Notes: generated by a model not told the origin, from the letters alone. A stretch of 64,000 nucleotides of DNA from JANQJA01 sp965267485 (GCA_965267485.1 OZ254080.1:124001-188000); one strand, 5' to 3'. Shown: positions 50,296-59,315, numbered from the stretch's first letter. A program made the numbers and translations.

Positions 50296-51588
50296 ATGAA
50301 GGCGTATCGACCGACAACGGCGATGGCCGTTGTGGTGGCCAACATGATCGGAACCGGGGTATTCACGAGCCTCGGCTTCCAGCTTGTCGACATCCAGTCG
50401 GGGTTGCCGCTGCTCATGCTCTGGGCGGTCGGTGGCGTGACTGCGCTGTGCGGCGCCCTCACCTACGCCGAACTGGGCGCGACCCTGCCGCGTTCCGGTG
50501 GTGAGTACAACTTCCTGTCGCAAATCTATCATCCCGCTGCCGGATTCATCTCGGGCTGGATCTCCGCGACCATCGGGTTCGCCGCGCCCACGGCGCTGGC
50601 GGCAATCACCTTCGGTTCGTATCTTTCCTCGGTGGTCCCGATCGTCGAGCCGGTGGTCGCGGCCAGTGCGCTGATTGTTCTGCTGACCGGCGTGCACATC
50701 ACGACACATCGCAACAGCGGCAACCTGCAACTCGTGTTCACTGCGCTGAAGGTGGTGGTGATTCTCGTGTTCTGTGTGCTCGCACTGGCGATGGTTCCGG
50801 CGCGGCAGCCCGTCTCGTTCCTGCCACAAGCGGGCGATGGCGCGCTGATGATCGGCGGCGCATTTGCGGTGTCGCTCATCTACGTGAACTACGCCTATAC
50901 GGGATGGAATGCGGCGACGTATCTCACCAGCGAGATCGAGGAACCCGGGCGACATCTGCCGCGGATACTCGTCGGCGGGACGGTCGCGGTCATGCTGATG
51001 TATCTGCTCCTCAACTTCACGTTCCTGACGGTGGCACCGATGGATGCGATGGTCGGCAAGATAGAGATCGGTTATGTCGCGGCGACGTTCGCATTCGGCG
51101 ATGCCGGCGGACGGGCGATGGGGCTGGTGCTCGCCTTGCTGCTCGTATCCACGGTCAGCGCGATGATCATGGCAGGGCCGCGCGTGCTGCGGGTGATTGG
51201 CGAGGACTTTCTGGCATTCAGCATGCTGGCCAGAACCAATGCCGATGGTATTCCGATGAATGCGGTGCTGACCCAGGCGGTGCTGTCGCTTGTCATGGTG
51301 TTGTCGTCGACGTTCGATGCGATTCTCGTGTTCTCCGGATTTATCCTCGCGCTCAATTCGTTTTTTGCGGTCGCCGGCCTGTTTGTGCTCCGACGTCGCA
51401 CGCGCGGTGAGACCGTGAGTTTCAGGACGCCGCTCTTTCCACTGCCGCCACTGATCTATCTCGCGTTGACCGCATGGACGCTGTCCTACCTCGCGATCCA
51501 GCGTCCGATGGAGGCCGTTGCGGCCGCGCTGCTGATCCTGGCTGGCGGCGTCTTTTACTTTTTCGTGAGGGACAGGGGGCGCTCATGA
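50296..51588 (+). CDS. APC family amino acid permease
   Basis: Inner-membrane carrier of 430 residues with about 12 helices. The first-helix motif VVANMIGTGVFTSLGF and the GALTYAELGATLPRSGGEYNFL stretch are diagnostic for the amino acid-polyamine-cation superfamily. Possible substrate: amino acids. Its stop overlaps the next gene's start (ATGA), so transporter and methyltransferase are co-translated. Confidence 0.93.
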   Translation: MKAYRPTTAMAVVVANMIGTGVFTSLGFQLVDIQSGLPLLMLWAVGGVTALCGALTYAELGATLPRSGGEYNFLSQIYHPAAGFISGWISATIGFAAPTALAAITFGSYLSSVVPIVEPVVAASALIVLLTGVHITTHRNSGNLQLVFTALKVVVILVFCVLALAMVPARQPVSFLPQAGDGALMIGGAFAVSLIYVNYAYTGWNAATYLTSEIEEPGRHLPRILVGGTVAVMLMYLLLNFTFLTVAPMDAMVGKIEIGYVAATFAFGDAGGRAMGLVLALLLVSTVSAMIMAGPRVLRVIGEDFLAFSMLARTNADGIPMNAVLTQAVLSLVMVLSSTFDAILVFSGFILALNSFFAVAGLFVLRRRTRGETVSFRTPLFPLPPLIYLALTAWTLSYLAIQRPMEAVAAALLILAGGVFYFFVRDRGRS

Positions 51589-52229
51589 ACTCCCGGGTGC
51601 CTGTATCGACGCAGGCCGGTCCCCATCGTGATGTCGTTAGTGTGGTACGAAGACATCTGGCTGAACCTTGGCGTCGGCCGATTGCCCGCCATACCCGGGA
51701 GGCGTTCGAGTCGGTTCGCACCTGGCTGCAGGGAGACATCATTCTGGACTCCTGCTGCGGCACGGGTGAAAGCACGCGGCAACTCGCGTCCCGCCACCCG
51801 TCGATGCGCGTCCTCGGCATCGACAAGTCTGCCGACCGGCTGTCACGACACGGCGACGTCAGCCTCTCGAATTACCGGCTGGTTCGCGCAGACGTCAATG
51901 ATCTATGGCGGCTGCTCGCTGAACAGGGGATCACGGTGGCCCGGCATTGCCTGTTCTACCCGAACCCCTACCCGAAATCCTCGCAGCTCCGAAAGCGCTG
52001 GCACGGGTCGCCGGCATTCCCGTCGCTGATCGCGCTTGGCGGTTCGCTCGAAGTTCGAAGCAACTGGCGCATCTATCTGGAAGAGTTCGCAATCGCGCTG
52101 CAAACCGCCGGCTTCGCGTCAACGATCACTGACCTCGACGAGGCATCCACCCCCATCTCCCGTTTCGAAGCCAAGTACCGCGCCAGCGCCCAACCGCTCC
52201 ACGCCCTCAACGCCACCCTCACCCCCTAG
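51585..52229 (+). CDS. TrmB-like SAM-dependent methyltransferase
   Basis: Protein of 214 residues. SAM motif I LDSCCGTGESTRQLA at about 54-68, strand-2 end VLGIDKSADRL, and the YPNPYPK block that corresponds to the substrate motif of tRNA (guanine-46-N7) methyltransferase. The arrangement matches atypical TrmB homologues found beside other genes; the tRNA target is not certain. Its stop (52229) is four bases before the first unit of the repeat array. Confidence 0.82.
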   Translation: MNSRVPVSTQAGPHRDVVSVVRRHLAEPWRRPIARHTREAFESVRTWLQGDIILDSCCGTGESTRQLASRHPSMRVLGIDKSADRLSRHGDVSLSNYRLVRADVNDLWRLLAEQGITVARHCLFYPNPYPKSSQLRKRWHGSPAFPSLIALGGSLEVRSNWRIYLEEFAIALQTAGFASTITDLDEASTPISRFEAKYRASAQPLHALNATLTP

Positions 52230-52232
52230 CGC

Positions 52233-52386
52233 GGGTCAGACCCCAGTGCCAGGTCAGGGTCAGACCCCAGTGCCAGGTCAGGGTCAGACCCCGGTGCCAG
52301 CTCAGGGTCAGACCCCGATGCCAGCTCAGGGTCAGACCCCGGTGCCAGCTCAGGGTCAGACCCCAGTGCCAGCTCAGGGTCAGACC
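52233..52386 (+). repeat. Left REP array: six 24-bp direct units plus a partial seventh
   Basis: Unit starts are 52233, 52257, 52281, 52305, 52329 and 52353, with a ten-base partial copy at 52377. Each unit is the palindrome-forming GGGTCAGACCCC plus a 12-base arm (RRTGCCAGSTCA). Units 1-2 have GGTCA and units 3-6 have GCTCA near the end, so the array grew by duplication of a variant. No unique spacers, so not CRISPR. Confidence 0.95.
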
Positions 52387-52434
52387 GGGGGTCGGAGTGT
52401 TCGGATCAGCCCCGAGCGTCGAGGCGTTGCGGGA

Positions 52435-53079
52435 TCAGGAACGCAGGGCTTCGATCTGCTCGCGAAAGTTGTCGCTGCCCAGAGCCAGGCCTGAGTTCAG
52501 GCAGCCCCTGATCTTCTGGACAGTTTCGGTGGGTAGGGCTTCTCGAACAAGCATCCTGTATGTCTCCGCGCGTTCTGCCGCATTGCGACCGAGCCTGAAG
52601 AACTCCGGATGGGGAGTCCACATCGTTGCAGGCGAGTTGAATGCGTGACAATGAAAGCTTGACCAATGGTAGTCACCGGGATTGGTTGTCATGCCAGCCC
52701 TGACCGGGTTCAGCTCGATATAGCGGATGCAGTTCAGCAGATAAGCTTCGCTCTGAACGAGACTGGATCGGAATCGGCCTTCGAATAACGTGCCCGAGCG
52801 CGAGTATCGAAAGTTGAAGGATTGCACATACTTCTGACTCACTGATTGCATCAGCTTCGAAATGCCCGTCGGCGTCGATGGCGTCATCAACAGATGGACA
52901 TGATTGGTCATGAACACCCAGGCATGGATAGCAACCTCGTACCGCAGGGCGCTCTCGCACAGCCAGTGTGCGTACGCAGCGTAGTCGTCGTCTCGCGCGA
53001 AGCAGACCTGACGATTGTTTCCCCGTTGGACGACGTGGACGGTGTGATCGGGAGGGCAGAATCGATGTGGACGTGGCAT
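52435..53079 (-). CDS. REP-associated tyrosine transposase (RAYT)
   Basis: Y1-HUH-type endonuclease of 214 residues. The metal-binding HUH is TNHVHLLM (His60, His62), preceded by WVFM, and the catalytic Tyr is Tyr120 in RYIELNPVRAGM, a RAYT hallmark; SGTLFEGRFRSSLV is a further family block. It nicks single-stranded REP hairpins. A copy-specific arrangement with its own REP arrays on both sides suggests the protein and repeats are still matched. No frameshift seen. Confidence 0.93.
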   Translation of the reverse strand: MPRPHRFCPPDHTVHVVQRGNNRQVCFARDDDYAAYAHWLCESALRYEVAIHAWVFMTNHVHLLMTPSTPTGISKLMQSVSQKYVQSFNFRYSRSGTLFEGRFRSSLVQSEAYLLNCIRYIELNPVRAGMTTNPGDYHWSSFHCHAFNSPATMWTPHPEFFRLGRNAAERAETYRMLVREALPTETVQKIRGCLNSGLALGSDNFREQIEALRS

Positions 53080-53190
53080 GCCTCAATCATGGCGTACCGG
53101 GTTCGGTCGCGATGTACGCCGATCGACAGCTAGCGTGTATGAAGCTTAGATCATTAAGCGGTCGCAACCGCTGACATCATGCGGGAAATC

Positions 53191-53274
53191 GGGGTCAGAC
53201 CCCGGCCTGGCACTGGGGTCTGACCCTGACCTGGCACTGGGGTCTGACCCCGGGCTGGCACTGGGGGTGGGTCA
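53191..53274 (-). repeat. Right REP array, inverted relative to the left one
   Basis: A 13-base palindrome GGGGTCAGACCCC (53191-53203) is followed by units 53203-53226 (two mismatches), 53227-53250 (exact reverse complement of left unit 1) and a degenerate unit 53251-53274. The last three bases, TCA, are the stop codon (TGA) of the minus-strand gene beyond. Confidence 0.93.
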
Positions 53275-54021
53275 GGCGGTGGCCTGGAGGGGCTCGCGGG
53301 GCTCGTAGACGGCCTTGCCTTCGTTTTGCATGCCGGCGCGGCGTGATACGCGGATGAAGCCCTCTCTCGCGTCGACGACCACGAAGTTCGCGTTGTGCTT
53401 GCTCGCCCATCGCTTGATGAGCGGCGCCTCGGCGCTGATGTCGACGCGTCGTGCGAAGATCGTGAAATCGTCAGCGAGGTGCGGGCCGACCGTCACAAGC
53501 GTCGACAGCGTTGAGCCGGGCGCCGCACCGGTGCGCTCGCAGATCATCATCGTGATGTTGCGTGGCAAGTGGCGCGTCAGAATCTGGTAGCGCACCATTC
53601 CGCCAATGACGGCGATGGGCGCCCGGATGATGTACGTGCCCTTGATCGAGCAGCGTGCGAGCCACGAGCGAATGGTATTCGTCCAGTGAGCGTCGTGTTC
53701 CAGACACCAGACCCGGCGATCCTTGTAGCCCTCTGACAGCGCGCCCAGAATCAGCGTCATGAGCGACGCGCTCGACAGCAGGATGTTGCCCTCTTTGCCA
53801 TCGAACTCCTTGAGGCAGCTGCGAACGAAGCTTTCCCGCGTCGAGTCCAGCGTATCGCCCCAGTGGCGATACAGATCGATGGCAAGTTCGGTGTTGTGTT
53901 CGAGATCGTTCGTCGACGACAGCCTGGCCATCGTCTCGGCCATCGCTCGTGCGTGATACTCGGGGCCCTGTTCCGTCTGGTGTTGCTCACCGCCGGAGAA
54001 AAACTTCGACCATAACGACAT
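53272..54021 (-). CDS. Hypothetical protein, methyltransferase-like fold suspected
   Basis: Soluble protein of 249 residues that I do not recognise. The N-terminal half is helical with an SSTNDLEHNTELAIDLYRHWGDTL stretch. From about residue 75, NILLSSASLMTLILGALSEG then RRVWCLEHDAHWTNTIRSWL looks like strand-1 and strand-2 (acidic end EHD) of a class I methyltransferase, but no GxGxG motif is present. Its stop lies within the right REP array. The C terminus (EPREPLQATA) may have been altered by array insertion. Divergent from the lipoprotein hydrolase gene. Confidence 0.7.
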   Translation of the reverse strand: MSLWSKFFSGGEQHQTEQGPEYHARAMAETMARLSSTNDLEHNTELAIDLYRHWGDTLDSTRESFVRSCLKEFDGKEGNILLSSASLMTLILGALSEGYKDRRVWCLEHDAHWTNTIRSWLARCSIKGTYIIRAPIAVIGGMVRYQILTRHLPRNITMMICERTGAAPGSTLSTLVTVGPHLADDFTIFARRVDISAEAPLIKRWASKHNANFVVVDAREGFIRVSRRAGMQNEGKAVYEPREPLQATA

Positions 54022-54211
54022 GTGCTCACTCCCTGATCCAATCGTGTCATCCCGAATGGCAGTCTAGGACGCAACGGCGCGGGAAAGTGAACGAATGTGA
54101 AGAACTGTGACGTCGTTCCGCTTTCGACTGAGTGCCGGCTCACAAATGCGTGCTTTGATTTGGCCGCGACGTTCTGGTTAATTGTGGCGTTCAGAAAAAG
54201 AGGGAGAACTG

Positions 54212-55087
54212 ATGCAGCGACTCATTGGGATCATGCTGGCGTTGACGATTGCCGGCTGCGCATCGACCGATGCGCCGACCAGCGACTCACCGGGGTATGT
54301 GAGCGACGTGGTCTACGGGCACAAGGAGGGCACCGCGCTCATCTACGATGTGCTCTTGCCGGACTCACCCAACGGTGCCGGGATCGTCTATATGGTCAGT
54401 GGCGGCTGGTACTCCGTCTGGATTCCACCTGCCCAGCGACGCGAACAGATGTCGTACCTGCTCGATGAGGGGTTCACGATCTTCGCTGTGCATCACGCCA
54501 GCGCGCCACGCTACAAGGTCACCGAGGCGGTATCAGATGTTCGTGCAGCACTACGGCACATCAAGGTCAACGCCGCCGCCTGGGGCGTCGATGCCGATCG
54601 TCTTGGTGTGTTCGGTGGCAGCGCCGGTGGTCACCTCTCGCTGATGCTGGGCCTGAACCCCGAGGGTGAATCCCATGAGCCCCGCGGCCGTGGCCCCCGA
54701 AGTCTTGGCCCCCACTATCTGGAACGCGAAGCCGATGCGTCGGTTGCGGCCGTGGTCGCGTACTTCCCGCCCGTCGATCTCACCTGGCGGGTTGGCCCCA
54801 GTGATCGCTTCCCGGCGCTCGATTTTCCGGCTGAACAGGCCGCGGCTGTCTCGCCCATCCGTTTCGTCGACGCGAGCGATCCGCCGGTCAAACTGATTCA
54901 CGGTGACGCCGACGAACTGGTGCCGCTGCGCGACAGCGAGTTGATCGCAGCTGAACTCGAGTCCGCTGGCGTAGCGCATGACCTGCTTGTCATCAAGGGC
55001 GGCGACCACGGGTTCCGCAATCCCGAACACCGGGCGATGGCAAGTCGCGCGATGATCGATTGGTTCAGGGAGCACCTCACGCGATGA
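54212..55087 (+). CDS. Alpha/beta hydrolase lipoprotein (esterase, HSL-like)
   Basis: Lipoprotein of 291 residues: lipobox LTIAGC, then an alpha/beta hydrolase domain. YMVSGGWYSVW supplies the oxyanion region, GVFGGSAGGH the nucleophile Ser (about 146), HGDADELVP the Asp and GGDHGF the His. Start ATG 54212 follows GAGGGAGAACTG. Its stop overlaps the next start in ATGA, so it is co-translated with the deacetylase-like protein. Extracellular ester or polymer-fragment hydrolysis is likely. Confidence 0.9.
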   Translation: MQRLIGIMLALTIAGCASTDAPTSDSPGYVSDVVYGHKEGTALIYDVLLPDSPNGAGIVYMVSGGWYSVWIPPAQRREQMSYLLDEGFTIFAVHHASAPRYKVTEAVSDVRAALRHIKVNAAAWGVDADRLGVFGGSAGGHLSLMLGLNPEGESHEPRGRGPRSLGPHYLEREADASVAAVVAYFPPVDLTWRVGPSDRFPALDFPAEQAAAVSPIRFVDASDPPVKLIHGDADELVPLRDSELIAAELESAGVAHDLLVIKGGDHGFRNPEHRAMASRAMIDWFREHLTR

Positions 55088-55965
55088 ACCCCTATCTCGA
55101 AAAAATGGGCTATGGCCCTGAAGACAAGGTTCTGATCACCCACATCGATGATATCGGCTTCAGCCACGCGGCCAACACGGCATCGTTCGAATGCCTCGAC
55201 ACCGGCGCAGCTACCTGTGGCTCGATTCTCGTCAATGCTCCCTGGTTTCTCGAAGCCATTGAACGCTGTCGGGAGAATCCCGCCTATGACGTCGGCGTTC
55301 ACCTGACCTTCACCTGCGAGTACGACACGTTTCGCTGGCCTGCCCTCAGCACCCGCGACCGGGCCTCGGGATTGCTCGACGATGAGGGCTACCTCTGGAA
55401 GACGCGGGAGGATGCCGTGCGTCACGTCACCGAGGCCGCCGCTGAGGCGGAAATGAGAGCGCAGATCGAAACGGCGCTGGCCACCGGCGTCGAGTTCTCG
55501 CATATCGATACGCACATGGGCTCTGTCGTGCATCCGAAGTTCCTGACGATCTACCTGAGTCTTGCGCGTGAGTATGGTCTGCCGGCGTTTCTGCCGGCGA
55601 TCACCCGGGAGCGGCTCGAGAGCCTGAAGCAGGTCGACGACGCCGATGCCTATGAGGCCGTCATGCAGGAAGTCGAGGCCGGTGACGTGCCGACGCTCGA
55701 TGAGATTCTCATCGACACGCTCGTTCCGCTGACCGACAAGGCGGACTTCTATCGGGAACTCATCGACGGCGTGAAGCCCGGCTTGACGCACCTGCTGTTT
55801 CATCCGGCGAAGGGCGGTGACGAGTTGTCCGCGATTGATCGCAAGGCATCTGCGTCGCGGCATGCGGACTATGTCGCCTTTACCGATCCGTCGCTGAAGG
55901 AATACATCGAATCAGCCGGCTGCAAGCTCATCGGCTACCGCGAACTGAAAGCCCATTTGGGCTGA
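55084..55965 (+). CDS. ChbG/HpnK-type polysaccharide deacetylase family protein
   Basis: Protein of 293 residues with a TIM-barrel-like deacetylase fold. Metal ligands are visible in ITHIDDIGFSHAAN (Asp-Asp, residues about 17-18) and EFSHIDTHMGSV (His, His); VGVHLTFTCEYDTFRW is a further family block. Members deacetylate chitooligosaccharides or act in hopanoid synthesis; no hopanoid genes are near. Co-translated with the preceding lipoprotein hydrolase, so the two may jointly process an acylated sugar. Confidence 0.88.
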   Translation: MNPYLEKMGYGPEDKVLITHIDDIGFSHAANTASFECLDTGAATCGSILVNAPWFLEAIERCRENPAYDVGVHLTFTCEYDTFRWPALSTRDRASGLLDDEGYLWKTREDAVRHVTEAAAEAEMRAQIETALATGVEFSHIDTHMGSVVHPKFLTIYLSLAREYGLPAFLPAITRERLESLKQVDDADAYEAVMQEVEAGDVPTLDEILIDTLVPLTDKADFYRELIDGVKPGLTHLLFHPAKGGDELSAIDRKASASRHADYVAFTDPSLKEYIESAGCKLIGYRELKAHLG

Positions 55966-55987
55966 ACCAACAGAGGGAGAAACAACA

Positions 55988-57583
55988 ATGCGCAAAGCGT
56001 CCTGCCTGCTCCTGCTGGCAAGTCTCATGATTGCCGGTTGCAGCAGTGTGACAAATGGCGCGGGTGGCGAGCCTGTGGCCGAGACCCGATACGGTCAGGT
56101 GCGGGGTACCGTCGATGACGGCATCCTGACGTTCCGCGGCATTCGCTATGGTGCCGATACCGCAACGACGAGGTTCGCTGCGCCTGCCGAGCCTGACGCC
56201 TGGACAGGCGTTGCCGACGCAACGAGCTTCGGAAATTCCTGCCCGCAGACCCCAACCGGCAACCCGGGTGGCCTGTTCTCCTCATGGGCGCCGGTCCCCG
56301 CCCCGGCGCTCGATGAAGACTGCCTCTTTCTGAACGTCTGGACGCCCGCGCTGGCGGACGGCGGCGAGCGCCCGGTCATGGTCTGGTTCCATGGCGGCGG
56401 CTTTTCATCGGGCAATGGCTCTTCCAATGCGTATGAAGGCGTGAATCTCGCGAAACGCGGCGACGTCGTCGTCGTAACCGTCAATCACCGGCTCAACGTG
56501 TTCGGCTATCTCGCGCTCGGACACTACGGCGACGGGTTCGAAGATTCGGCCGTTGCTGGCGTCCTCGACATGATCCAGGCCCTCGAATGGGTACGGGACA
56601 ACATCGAGAACTTCGGCGGTGATCCCGATACGGTGATGATCTTCGGTGAGTCCGGCGGCGGCGCGAAGGTGTCGACGCTCATGGCAACCGAGAAGGCCAA
56701 AGGGCTGTTCCACCGTGCGGTCGTCCAGTCCGGGGCGATGATTCGCTTTCCGGAGCAGGCGTCGGCCCAGCGTGCGGCTGACCAGGTCGTCGAGAACCTC
56801 GGCCTCACTGCTGACACCATTGATCGCATCCGGACGCTGCCTGTCGAGACGATCCGGGCAGCACTTGAAGGTACGGGCGCGGCCTCTGCGCCGTCGATCG
56901 ACGGTCGCACCCTGACTCGCCATCCGTTCTTCCCGGATGCGGCGCCGCCCGGGCGTGATGTGCCGCTCATGCTCGGGACCAACCGCACTGAGAACTCGCT
57001 GTTCATGGGAGCCGCCAGCCCGGCGACCTTCGAGCTCACCTGGGAGGGATTGCAGGTGGCGCTCGCAAGAACTTACCCGGACAAGAATGTGGCGGAGATC
57101 ATTGCTGGCTACCGCAAGCTGCAGCCCGACTCGACGCCCGCTGACATTTTCTTCGAGGCGACGACCGATGCCCGTTGGCTCGCTGGCCACGTCACACAGG
57201 CAGAGCGAAAGGTCGAGCAGGGTGGAGCGCCGGCGTACCTCTACCTGTTCAACTGGGACACGCCCGTTCAGGGTGGCAAATGGCGCTCGCCCCATGCCCT
57301 CGAGATCGGCTTTGTGTTCGACAACGTCGAGAACTCCGAGAGCATGTCAGGCGTGGGTCCGGAGCAGCAGCGCATCGCTGACATCATGGCGGATACCTGG
57401 ATCGCGTTCGCCCGCACCGGTGATCCAAACAATCCTCGCATCCCCGAGTGGCCGCCGTATGATCTGGACGCGCGGCCAACGATGGTTTTCGATCTCACGC
57501 CGGAGGTTGTCGACGATGCGCGCGGCGCCCAGCGTGCGCTGTTCGACGACAGTGAGTCGTACGGCAACCGATACCAGCGGTAG
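55988..57583 (+). CDS. Type B carboxylesterase (secreted lipoprotein)
   Basis: Carboxylesterase of 531 residues with a lipobox (SLMIAGC). Family features: MVWFHGGGFSSG oxyanion loop near residue 130, the nucleophile elbow GESGGG near residue 218, a Cys-rich first loop (NSCPQTPTGN, DEDCLFLNVW) and a late WIAFARTGDPNNP segment. Hydrolyses esters outside the cytoplasm. ATG 55988 lies 11 bases after a GAGGGAGAAAC ribosome site. Transcript ends at the bidirectional terminator. Confidence 0.93.
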   Translation: MRKASCLLLLASLMIAGCSSVTNGAGGEPVAETRYGQVRGTVDDGILTFRGIRYGADTATTRFAAPAEPDAWTGVADATSFGNSCPQTPTGNPGGLFSSWAPVPAPALDEDCLFLNVWTPALADGGERPVMVWFHGGGFSSGNGSSNAYEGVNLAKRGDVVVVTVNHRLNVFGYLALGHYGDGFEDSAVAGVLDMIQALEWVRDNIENFGGDPDTVMIFGESGGGAKVSTLMATEKAKGLFHRAVVQSGAMIRFPEQASAQRAADQVVENLGLTADTIDRIRTLPVETIRAALEGTGAASAPSIDGRTLTRHPFFPDAAPPGRDVPLMLGTNRTENSLFMGAASPATFELTWEGLQVALARTYPDKNVAEIIAGYRKLQPDSTPADIFFEATTDARWLAGHVTQAERKVEQGGAPAYLYLFNWDTPVQGGKWRSPHALEIGFVFDNVENSESMSGVGPEQQRIADIMADTWIAFARTGDPNNPRIPEWPPYDLDARPTMVFDLTPEVVDDARGAQRALFDDSESYGNRYQR

Positions 57584-57594
57584 CCCCTTCCGAC

Positions 57595-57624
57595 AAAAAA
57601 AGGCCCGCGAGTGCGGGCCTTTTT
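57595..57624. terminator. Bidirectional rho-independent terminator
   Basis: AGGCCCGC (57601-57608) and GCGGGCCT (57613-57620) form an eight-pair stem with a four-base loop, flanked by seven A residues on the left and five T residues on the right. It serves the plus-strand carboxylesterase and the convergent minus-strand LLM oxidoreductase. Confidence 0.95.
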
Positions 57625-57638
57625 CTTTCCGGCGCCCG

Positions 57639-58511
57639 TTACTTTACAAGCGCCTCGAGGACTTCCATGTGGGGGTCGCCAAAGACACCGTTGGGATTCA
57701 CCGGCTGCACGCAAACGTGTGATGCACCGGCGTCGAGATGAGCCTGGACCCGCTCCTTGATGGCATCAATGTCACCCCAGGCAAAGGTAGCGTCAATGAA
57801 TGCGTCGCTGCCGCCATTCTCGAAGTCGGATTCGCTGAAACCGAGCCGCATCCAGTTGTTGCGATAGTTCGGCAGTCCGGTATAGATCTGGGCGACCTGC
57901 CGCGCGAGTTGTCTCGCCTTGTCAGCATCGGTTTCGAGTACGATCTTCTGCTCCACACACAGCAGCGCATCCGGCCCCATGATCTCGCGGGCCGTTTTCG
58001 TATGCTCAGGCGTCGTGAAGTAAGGGTGGGCGCCGCTGACTGCCGTGCCGGCCAGTTCCAGCATCTTCGGCCCGAGCGCCGCAATCACGACCGGGGGTTC
58101 CTCGGCCGGCGGCACTGCCTGGTAGGGCGCTGCCTTCAAACGTTCGAGATATGCCTTCATCGTAGAGTAGGGCTTGCCGTAGTTGTGGCCCCTTACACCT
58201 TCGACGAGCGGCTGATGGCTGACGCCGAGGCCCATGATGAAGCGTCCGCCAGACTGCTCAGCCAGCGTGCGCGCGCCGGACATCGAGGCCCCGGCATCGC
58301 GGTTGTAGATGCTCGCGATGCCGGTTCCGATCACGAGCTTCTCGGTGTTGGCGAGCAGCCACGCGGCGTGCGCAAAGGGATGTCGCCCGACCGTCTCCGG
58401 AATCCACAGCGCGCTGTAGCCCATGGCCTCGACCTGCTTCGCGAATGCGGCCGCCTCGGCTGCGGGTTTGCCGTCGGTAAAGTACCAGACACCCAGTTTT
58501 CCCAGTTCCAT
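57639..58511 (-). CDS. LLM class F420-dependent oxidoreductase-like protein
   Basis: Luciferase-like monooxygenase-fold protein of 290 residues, opening LGKLGVWYFTDGKPAAEAAAFAKQVEAMGYSALWIPE and containing GGRFIMGLGVSHQP and YYF-type barrel motifs (PVVIAALGPKMLELAGTAVSGAHPYFTTPEHT). This subfamily is usually described as F420-dependent, but it also occurs in bacteria with only FMN; no F420 biosynthesis genes are visible. ATG 58511 begins the normal family N terminus. Reaction unknown. Confidence 0.9.
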   Translation of the reverse strand: MELGKLGVWYFTDGKPAAEAAAFAKQVEAMGYSALWIPETVGRHPFAHAAWLLANTEKLVIGTGIASIYNRDAGASMSGARTLAEQSGGRFIMGLGVSHQPLVEGVRGHNYGKPYSTMKAYLERLKAAPYQAVPPAEEPPVVIAALGPKMLELAGTAVSGAHPYFTTPEHTKTAREIMGPDALLCVEQKIVLETDADKARQLARQVAQIYTGLPNYRNNWMRLGFSESDFENGGSDAFIDATFAWGDIDAIKERVQAHLDAGASHVCVQPVNPNGVFGDPHMEVLEALVK

Positions 58512-58538
58512 GTTGTTGCTCCGTATCAGTTGGAATTG

Positions 58539-59315
58539 TCAGTTGGATTCAATATCGACGCCCACCGGACAGTGGTCGGAACCTGTCACGTCGGGCCAGA
58601 TGAATGCGTCGGTCACTAACGCGTTCGCCGAGGGAGAGGCAAAGACATAGTCGATGCGCCAGCCGACGTTCTTTTCCCGGGCGCCGCCGAACTGGCGCCA
58701 CCAGGTGTAGTGGCCGTGCTCACCGGGATGCCGGTGCCTGAAAGTATCGACCCAGCCGGCGTCGGTCCATTCCGTGAGCTTGTCACGCTCCTCCGGCAGA
58801 AAACCGCTGTTCTTGTGGTTGCCCTTCGGACGCGCCAGGTCGATCTCGTCGTGTGCCGTGTTGTAATCGCCGGTCACGAACGTGGGTCCGACTCGCCGGC
58901 AGGCACTGACGCGGTCGAACACCGCGTCGGTGAAGCCGAGCTTGTAGGGTACGCGCGAATTGTCGCGGTCCTTGCCGCTGCCCTTCGGGAAGTAGACGCT
59001 GGCGACGCTCAGGCGCCCGAACCGCGCCTCGATGTAGCGGCCCTCGATATCGAACCCGGCGTCACCCAGTGAGGTTTCAATGCGATCCGGCTCATGCCGC
59101 GAGTAGATGGCGACGCCGCTGTAGCCCGGACGCTCTGCGGGGAAGAAGTGTGAATGCCAGCCGTCCGGCTCGCGGGTTGCCGCATCGAGTTGTTCAGGGA
59201 ACGCCCTCACTTCCTGCAGGCAGACGACGTCGGCGCCACTGCGCTCGAGAAATTCGCCAAAGCCCTTCTTCGCACAGGCGCGAAGGCCATTCACATTCCA
59301 GCTGATGATGCGCAC
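58539..59315 (-). CDS. xth: Exodeoxyribonuclease III
   Basis: AP endonuclease/3'-exonuclease of 258 residues. Motifs: IISWNVNGLRA at the start, VCLQEVRA (metal-binding Glu), SGVAIYSR, TGDYNTAHDEIDLA (Asp/Asn), WRIDYVFAS and the terminal GSDHCPVGV (catalytic His). It repairs abasic and oxidised DNA ends. GTG 59315 gives the exact family start; the frame upstream lacks conservation. Divergent from the enoyl-CoA hydratase gene. Confidence 0.95.
   Translation of the reverse strand: MRIISWNVNGLRACAKKGFGEFLERSGADVVCLQEVRAFPEQLDAATREPDGWHSHFFPAERPGYSGVAIYSRHEPDRIETSLGDAGFDIEGRYIEARFGRLSVASVYFPKGSGKDRDNSRVPYKLGFTDAVFDRVSACRRVGPTFVTGDYNTAHDEIDLARPKGNHKNSGFLPEERDKLTEWTDAGWVDTFRHRHPGEHGHYTWWRQFGGAREKNVGWRIDYVFASPSANALVTDAFIWPDVTGSDHCPVGVDIESN

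Larger units (their letters stand above)
52233..53274. mobile_element. RAYT/REP locus: transposase between inverted repeat arrays
   Basis: A minus-strand REP-associated tyrosine transposase (52435-53079) lies between a left array of six full direct 24-base units and a right array of about three units in inverted orientation. This layout is what RAYT elements and the REP sequences they mobilise look like. It sits between the TrmB-like gene (stop 52229) and the unknown 249-residue gene, whose stop codon falls in the last right-hand unit. Confidence 0.85.

Noticed and set aside
52233..52386. CRISPR array
   Set aside because: Units are contiguous 24-bp repeats with no unique spacers and no cas genes nearby; they flank a RAYT.
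52036..52494. Frame reading through the repeats as a PVPAQGQT-repeat protein
   Set aside because: The protein repeat is merely translation of the 24-bp REP units; the upstream part is out of frame with the TrmB-like gene.
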